From NCBI GenBank assembly GCA_002394185.1, contig DGTB01000212.1, positions 1 to 30,496 of the forward strand: a DNA stretch of 30,496 nt, given 5' to 3'. This DNA is from Bacteroidales bacterium UBA4347 (GTDB lineage Bacteria; Bacteroidota; Bacteroidia; Bacteroidales; P3). Below, piece after piece: positions 1-9,100 of this stretch. The notes under the pieces were generated by a model. It saw only the letters and a list, made by a program, of their open reading frames with translations. It was not told the origin of the DNA and ran no database searches. Each line of letters starts with the position of its first letter. Within the stretch, counting starts at the first letter, position 1. A program made the position numbers and the translations under genes.

Positions 1-16
1 AATAAAAAAAAGTGTG

Positions 17-24
17 TATATTTG
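17..24 (+). promoter_or_regulatory. Bacteroidetes -7 promoter box for the giant surface protein gene
   Basis: TATATTTG matches the Bacteroidetes -7 consensus TAnnTTTG exactly. It lies about 90 nt upstream of the ATG at 114, implying an AT-rich leader of about 80 nt. The matching -33 element would lie at or beyond the window edge and cannot be judged. A weaker near match (AATATTTG) occurs around 63-70. Confidence 0.5.
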
Positions 25-113
25 CGTTTGAATTGTGCCCGTCCAAAATGGGTAGGGTATGCAATATTTGAATGTGTAACGTATTGAAGAATAAAATAAT
101 AAAAAAATAAATT

Positions 114-3100
114 ATGAAACTCAGATTTTTGCTTACGAGTGTCATTTTTCTGTTTGGCAGCCTTGTATCGAGGGCGCAGATTTCAGAAATGCTCTACCAA
201 GGGTTCGAGGCAGGAGAGACTCCGGCGTATACGGGAGCGTACACTACCACGAACCAGTATCATGCGAGCGGAAGCCAGGCACTGATGATGACGCAGACAT
301 CGACAGCCGATGTCGAGATTGTGACGGACGTGATTGACTTCTCGACGAACACGTCGTTGCGCTACATCAGCCTGGAGTTCGACCACATCTGTAAGGTGCC
401 TACCAACCCGGGCGGTGACGCTTACATGTGCCGTATTTACTACAAGCGTCCGAGCCAGTCGAACTGGACGCAGATGGTTTCGTCGAACTACAACATGACC
501 AACGGCGGTTCGAGCAACTTCTATTCCTTGAGCGCCTTCTCGGTCAACGGATACAGCGACTGGCTGAACAATCCGTTGTCGAACGACCTGTGGAAAAGCG
601 AGCGCTTCGACATGAACAATGTGATAACCAACACCACTCCTGCCGCCGACCGTAAGCTGCAGCTGAGGTTTGTGTTGAGAAGGTATACCGGCACGGGAGC
701 CGCCACGGGAGTGTGGCTCATCGACAACCTGAAGGTGTCGGCCAGCCCGAGCCCGATGGTGAAGCCTTTCATCCAGATGGTCAAGTATCCCGACGGCACA
801 TACCATCCGAGCAGCCGCGGCGCCGACGTCGTCATCATGCCGAGCACCACGGTCTCGCAGGGTATCAACCGCGACTCGGTGTACATGTACTACACTGTGG
901 GCAGCGACCCGACGCCGATCCGTGTGTCCATGACGCAGATGCCCAGCGACACGCACCAGTTCTTTGCCCATATCCCGTTCTTCGGATACGACACGCTGAT
1001 GCGTTTCTACTGCGTGGCTCGCGACAACACGACGAATGCCAACCGTGTCACCTTCCCGGCTGCTGCCAACTCGTGGCTCGAATACCGCTGCGTGCGTGGT
1101 GTGGAGCAGCCCGGCCGTGCCACGCCCGAGTTTACCGGAACGTTCAACTATAGCGGTTTCCCGTTCCCGGCACGTGGCAACGGAAAGAGCGAGTGGGTCT
1201 TCGACTCGGCCCGTCTGGCTGCGGCAGGTTATGGCCCGGGCCAGATGACGGCTATGAGGATGACCTTCTCGGCACACACCAATACCGAAGCGCGCCAGCG
1301 CATGCAGATCAGGATGAAGAATATCCCCACCAACTACTGGGTCGATACCTCGCTCAATGGCTCCTATTCTTACACCACCTCGTATACGCAGGTGGTCTAC
1401 GATTCGGCTTTCACCATCACCGAGGCCAATGCGGGCACCGAGCAGACGGTGAATTTCCAGGACACCTTCTACTATTCCGGCAAGGACATTCTGATGCAGG
1501 TTCTCCTTGCCGACAATGGCTCTCATGGTGCCTCGCCCGTCAAGATGATTGCCGCGGCCACCAACAAGAAGAGTATTTTCTCGGGCACTGAAATAGCCAA
1601 CCCTATCAACTCTACCGACGCCAACCTCAATGTTGCCGATATGTGCATCAATCGTGTTCCTGCATTGGTGATGACGCAGCGTGCCAACCTGCCGCTGCTC
1701 TACGACATGGGGGTCAGCGAGCTGGTGTCGCCGAACTACGAAGTGCCGATGGCTGTGCGCCCCGGCAGTCTGACGGTGAAGCTGAAGAACTTCGGAGCCC
1801 TGCCGGTGTCGGGAGTGCGGATCAGCTATAACATCGACGATACGATCTTCGGTTATTATGATTGGAGCGGTTCGCTGGCGGCGAATGCTGACGAGAATGT
1901 GACCATCTCGACCAACATTGTGATTCCTGCGGGCTACCACACGCTGAAAGTGTGGGTGCAGGACACCCTCACCGTGAGTGCCAACCAGCAGGTGCGCGAC
2001 CACGAGCCCTACAATGACACCTCCTTCTCGTCGTTCATCGTCTGCGATGGCCCGATGAGCGGTGTGCGTCATATCGGCGGTGCCACGCCCGACTTCAATA
2101 CCGTCGAGGAATTCCTCTTCGCCATCAGCCGCTGCGGTATCAACGACAGCCTGGTGGTGAAGCTGGCCCCCGGCTACTACCAGCCTTTCACGATGCCTGA
2201 TGTGTTTGGCACCACGGCGACACACTACATCGTCTTCGAGCCGGAGAGCAGCGGGGTGACCTTCTATTCCGCCCTGACGGCCGCCGAGTCGATAGTGAAT
2301 CTGGAACAGACCAACAACATCTGGTTCCGCAATATCAATTTCGTGCGTCGCTCGGCCATGCTGACCGACATGGTGAAGCTGGGTCAGAACAGCGACAACT
2401 GCCACTTCCTCGGCTGCACGTTCGTCGACAGCCTGGCCAACCCCCTGGCGAGCTATCGTATCAATGCGATGATCAACACCGGCTATGCCAACGGAGTGGT
2501 GGTGGACGGCTGCACCTTCGAGGGTGGCAAGACGGGCGTGGACGTCAAGGGCCAGGCGGCGGACATCCACTCGTCCAACAACACGGTGCGCAACAGCATC
2601 TTCCGCAACCAGTATGACTATGCCGTCAACGTGAGCAACCAGACCAATGCCGTGGTTGAGTTCAACGAGATGTACGATGTGCTGGGCAACTCGAACTATG
2701 TGTTGCTGCTCAACGAGTGTAGCGGCAGCACGCGTGTTTTGGCCAACAAAATCTATACCTCTCACGGTTCCGGCGCCATCGGAGTGAACAACATCAGCGG
2801 CACCAGCGCCATCCGGGCCCTCATGGCCAACAACATGGTGGTCTGCAACGACGACGGTACGTCGAGCCTGATGCGTTCGCCCGTCAATATCATCAGCGCC
2901 ACCTATCTCGATGTGGTCTACAACTCGGTGAAGATGACCGCTGCAACGCGAAACAATACCGCTGCTGTGAGCTTTGGCGGCGGCACATTGCAGAACAGCC
3001 GCTTCCTGAACAACGTGGTAGTCTCGCTCGACAATGGCAACTACGCCCTCAACTACGCTCCCGGCACCAATACGACCAATGTTGTCGGTCACAACGTCTA

Positions 3101-6100
3101 CTACTCGCTGGGCACCTTGCTGAACCGCCGCGCGGGAACGGGCTGTGTCGACCTGGCGGCATGGATGGTCGCCGAGCCTGCCGACAGCAACTCCATCTCG
3201 GTAAACCCCAACTTCCTCAACGGTTCGCTGGTCGACCTGCGCACCTATAACCGCTTGGTGAAGGGAGTGGGTACTCCGCTTGCCACGGTGACGACGGATA
3301 TGTTCGGCAATGCGCGTAGCCTGACGGCCCCCTGTCCCGGTGCTTTCGAATTTGTCTCGCTGGCCTACGACTTCGAGCCCGAAGCACTCGTCAGCCCAAT
3401 GGACGAGACCTGCTATATGCCCTCGAGTGTGGAGCTGAAGGTGAGACTCCGCAACAGCGGTGTGAATGCCTATACCGGCAGCGGCCTTCAGTTGAAATAC
3501 ACTGTGAACGGAGGTTCGGTAAACACGGTGAACGTCAGCAGCAGTGTTCCTGCCGAGGATACCGTCATTATCGCCACCGGAAGCATGCTCCAGTTGCCAT
3601 CCGCCGTTGCGAGCGACAGCGCCTACACGATCAAGATCTGGACGGTCTACGCCAACGACCCCAACCAGACCAACGACACCTCCACGTTCCAGGTGATAAG
3701 CAAATACCGTCCGGCGATGCCCGCCAATGCTACCACGCAGATCGACTATGCCACGCAGGCTGTCCTTACGCCGGTCAACGGCATCGACACGTGGAAAGTG
3801 TATGACCATACCGCTGCTCCGCAGCGTCCGTCGGAGATCTATTGGTACAGCGATACCAATGCCGCCCCCATCTTCGTGGGCCCCACGCTGACCACCGACA
3901 CCCTCCGCACCGATACCACCTTCTACTTCCGCCAGCGCCGCAACCAGGCCATTGTGCGTATCACCCAGCTTGAGTACAACCATGCCAATACGGCTGTCGG
4001 TCTCACTCCTTCGATGCCCTACTGGATCAGCTCCGGCCGCAAGGTGGCCTTGCAGCTGACGAATGTCGGCGATGCTCCCGCCAATCTGGAAGGCGACACG
4101 CTGCGCGTACTGGTTGCCACGGCAAGCGGCTCCGGTGGAAGTGTAAACGTGAAGGACTATGTGTTCGGCGATGTGACGATAGCTCCCGGTGCCTCTCTGG
4201 TGGTCCAGACGGCTACCGGCAACTCGACCAATCCCAGCATGACAATCCATACCGGTACTCCGATGTCAAGTGTGACGGTGAGTAAATCCGCCAATGCTGC
4301 CTTTATCTACAAACGAAATGGTGTTGTCGAAGACGTGGTTGCCCTGAACAGTGTCAACACGACCGCTCTGACCAAGCCCGGAAACTGGAACCAGCAGGGC
4401 ATTCCTTCCTATGTGTGGGGTGGAGCAGGTGTGAGTGTGTCGGAGTCCAATGCTGCAGGTATCGTCAGGACTAGTTTTGCCCACAGCAACGCTACCGACT
4501 GGCGCGTTGTCACCGCTGCCAGTCCTATGTTCCTCGGCAGCAACGACACCTCCTGGATTCGCTACACCGACAATGGTTGCGAAGGATATGCTGCGGCTTA
4601 CAATGTGACCATGATTGCCCCTCCTGCAGCCGATATCGACCTGCTGGCTCCCGTTCTGCCTTCCAGCAGTTGCGGTATGGGTATGGAACAGGTGTCTGTG
4701 ACGGTACGTAACTATGGTATCGGAAGTGTTTCGGGTTTGGTGCTCAGCTACACAGCCGGTTCCGACACGGTGACCGAGGCTGTCCCCGGCACCCTCGCGG
4801 CCAACGGATCCATGACCTATACTTTCAATACTTTGGTCAACATGGACTTTGGCGCCGACTCGTTGGTGACTGTCAAGGTCTGGGCCGACTCGGTCTCGGG
4901 CGACATCATGCGTTACAATGACACCAACTCTGCCTCGGTGTTGTCGATCTATACTCCCGATGCTCCTGCTGCCGTGCCCACGCGCACGGTCTCCTATGCC
5001 ACCTCCGACACCATCTCTCTGCCTGTTGTGGCAGGTCTGGTGCCAGTGTGGTACGACTATGATGGCAATGTTGTCGATACCGGATATTCCAGTATCTCCG
5101 AGATTCTGTATGTGGGAGGCAACCGCGGTGTGAGTTACATGGTCTCCGTGCCCCACGAAGGAATTATCGGTACCAGTGCCAATACCAATGCCAACACTTC
5201 TTTCCCGGCTCCCTATCAGCCTGCCACAAAGTATGCCAAGCAGCAGTATATTTACTCAGCCAGTAGCCTTCGCGCCGCCGGTCTGGAGCCTGGCTATATC
5301 GACTCGATAGCCTTCGAGCTTAAATCTATCGTCAGCAGCAGTGTCAACTTCATTACCTTCGACGAGTACAACATTTCTCTGGGTACAACCAGCGACACCA
5401 TCTTCTCGAGCAACAGCGACTGGAAGACCACCACACGTGTCTACTCGCGTGCTCCGTTCACCATCGACCGTTCGGACTGCAATACGTGGGTGACCCACCA
5501 GCTCGACACTCCCTTCTATTGGGACGGCGAGTCCAGCATCGTTGTACAGTTGACACACTATATCCAGACGAACATCACCTCGGGCGTCAAATCCGGCTTC
5601 ACTGCTCAGAACAATACCACCCTTATTAAGAGTAGTTCGACGGATCTTTCTCCCTCGACGGAAGAGTATGTCGGAAACGGTACCCGCGGCAATAACCGAC
5701 CCAATATCCGCTTCAGCAATACCAGCTATGGCTGTCAGAGTTCCGTTACCCAGTACGCGGTCCAGATGGTCAATGTCCCTTCGGTCGATATGGCAGTGCT
5801 GTGGCCCAATGGTGTGGACACCATTGATTACAACTCCTGCAACAACATTCCTATTCATGTGACTCTGCGCAACCAGGGCGCCGTCACGGCTACTGGTACA
5901 AAACTCTACTATTATTTCGATACTCTGGCCGTCGACAGCCTCACTGTCAGTGCCAGCATTGTCTCTGGAGGCACCGCGAATGTGCTGCTCTTCAGCCGTC
6001 ACATGAATCCTGGCCGTCACACAGTGCGTGTCATTGTTGCAGCCTCTGGCGATGACATTACATCCAACGATACCATCATGAGGTCCTTCATGGTTCGCTT

Positions 6101-9100
6101 CTGCAGCGGCTCTTATACCATCGCTGGTGTGGGTGGCGATTATCGCTCCTTCGGCGAGGCAATCGACACTCTTAATGTAGTGGGTATCGAAGGCCCTGTG
6201 ACGTTCAATGTCTCTCCCGGTACCTACACCGAGCAGGTGGTGCTCAACAATATCCCTGGCTCTTCCGCTACAAATACTATCAGCTTTATTGGAACTGGTG
6301 ACAATGTGCTGCTCACAGCGGTTCCGACGCAGAACGAAAATTATGTCTTCCTGCTCGACAGTACCTCGTATGTCACCCTTTCGCGATTCCGCATCGAGTC
6401 GCGTCCGCCTTCGGGCAACAACGGTCATGCCCTGGTGCTCCAGAAAGGCGGCAATATCACCATCGACAGCTGTACGGTGCGTGTCAAGGGAACCATCAAC
6501 AATGCCAATGCTTCTGCCGTGGTGCTCCTTGGCGACATCAGCAACCTCAACTTTGTCAACAATACCATCGACAGCGGTTACTACTCGTTCCGCGGTTACG
6601 GCGCTGTCCACAATTATTCTAACTTCACCCTCACGGGCAATACCTTTAAAAACTTCTACTCACAGGGTATCAATATGCGTGGAGTTACCAACTTCGTGGC
6701 TAATGGCAACCGGATTCAGTCCGGAGTCACCATCACCGGCCGTGGATTGACGGGTATTTACCTGGCCCAGTCTGCTGGCAATATCTCGATACAGAAGAAT
6801 GTGATTGTGTTGAGCGACGAAAAGAATGGCGGCAAGCGTGGTATCCAGTTTGAGAACATCAACTGTGTGGCAAGCAACCCTGGCTTCATTGCCAACAATA
6901 TGATCAGCTGCTCCGGTACCGGTACTGCGGGTCTTACACCCGCCAAACCCTCCGGCATCTGGATTGACAGTTCGTCTACAAACATCAACGTTTACTTCAA
7001 CACTGTTCGAGTCTACTGCGGTCCCTATGCTACAGCGATGTATTCCGACGCCTCCTATTCCTTCTATTCTGGCGCTACGGTTTCCAACATCCGTGTGATG
7101 AACAACATCTTCTCCAACTTCAGTAAGGGCTATGCCTACTATGTGAGCGAGCTCAACACCATCCCCATCTCCGACTACAATGCCTACTATACTGTCAGTA
7201 ACCGTCCCTTCGCATGGAAGAGCACCAACAATACCTTGGCCGACCTCGCTGCCCTGCAAGCAATTAATAGCGACGATGCCAACTCGGTATTCCAGGAGCC
7301 CTACTTCCTTTCCGAGACTGACCTCCACATGGTGATGACCAATCTTGCCGGTCTGGGCCAGTACAACGCCGATGTGCCCGACGATATCGACGGTATGCCC
7401 CGTAAGCAGGTCCCCGGTCCTACCATCGGTGCACACGAGATGGACGTTGTTACTCACGATATGGCTGTCGTCCGCATCATCGAACCCGTCATGCCTGCCA
7501 ATGTTGACAACTTCAGTGCCCCCAACAATATGCCTCCGAACATCGAGGGCGACTCTGTACGTGTTATTGCCCAGTTCTACAACAATGGTATGGCTCCCGA
7601 GACGGGTGTTGAATGGTATGCCTATATCGAAGGGTTCGAAGCCGACACTCGCACGCCCAACAAGACTGTTGGCGCCTTTGCACCTGCCGAGTCCAGGCTG
7701 GACACCATCATGATGCCCACCGTCCTCGGCATCACCGACTCATCGATTGTCCATGTCGTCGTTGTCTTGCCGGCCGATAGTTCGCTCTCCGACAACGACC
7801 GTGTCTCTACCTTCTATTTGGCCCCTGCCTTCGACCTTGCCGCCACACGTATGGCCACCGACCGTACGGGTTGCTCCATGCAGAACACCACCGTCCGCAT
7901 CACCGTCAAGAACGTGGGCTTCAAAGATATCCCCGCAGGGACCAGTTTCAAGATTGGTTTCCACCCCGAGATTACCCATCCTGCCAGCATCACCAGCCTG
8001 TCCACAATGCCCGACACCGTCGAGGAAATTACCACCCTTGCGACACCGCTTTTGATGAATACCCCCATCACAATCGATTTCACAACGATTGCCAACTTCT
8101 ATCCCACGGGTGACACCACCGACATCAAGTTCCGCCTCATGGGTTGGGTCCACCACGATCTCGACATCACCCCAACCAATGACTCCACACTCAAGACCAA
8201 CAATTCGCAGTCGCCAATCATCGACGCCTACTATTCCCCCAAACCTCCTGTTGGATTCGATACCACCTTTGCCTATGGTACGTGGGGAGAGGTCCGGGCC
8301 ATGCAGGTCAACAGCCGTCCTATTCGCTGGTACCGCGACTCCACTCAGGCCACCTTCTATCATCCTACGAACTATGCCGCTTCTTGCAAGTGGAGCAATA
8401 CACCGCAGTATTTCCACGATTCGGTCTACTACCTCAGTTGCTTCTCGGCCAAGAACTGCCCCAGCTACTTCTCTGCTGTCCATGTCAATGTGGCCCCCCA
8501 TTTGCCCAACGATATGGCCTTCGAAGAGGTTCTTGCACCCATAGGCAGCCGTGTCTACATGGAGAACGACACGGTCCGTGTGCGTATAGCCAACTATGGA
8601 AACAACTCGCAGACCAATGTGCCTGTTGCCTATCAGCTCAAGCGTGGCAATGCGGTCATTCAGGAAGTCACCGAAATCTGCCCTGCCACCATCCCCTCAG
8701 GCCAGACCTATGAGTATACCTTCAATACCCTATTGAACCTGCCCACTCCCATCACTGCTCAGAACTACACACTCACCGTCTGGACCGACCTGGCTTCCGA
8801 TGGCGCACGTCGCAACGACACTATCCGTGTGGCTCATACCTTCCGCACTTTGGCTGAGAGCCTCTACAACTGCTCCAAGCCCGGTTCTCCTTCCTTCGAC
8901 GTTACGCGCGTATCCTTTAATGAGATTGACTACGAGACCCCGCAGCAGGGACGTGGATATACCAACATGGCTTCCTATACCGATCCCGACTATCCAGTTC
9001 TCCATGTCACCCGTGGACTCTCCGATTCCATTTTCATCCAAGTCACTCCGCTCGACGGTACTGCCCAAGCCAACCGTGTCCGTGCATGGGTCTTCATCGA

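Noticed and set aside
183..4250. Minus-strand open frame of 1,355 codons opposite the giant gene, with similar long antisense frames to about 11786
   Set aside because: These are shadows of the plus-strand gene: C- and G-ending codons remove antisense stops. The translations are His/Arg/Val/Gly-rich with no domain, and the plus-strand frame has a signal peptide and CTD.
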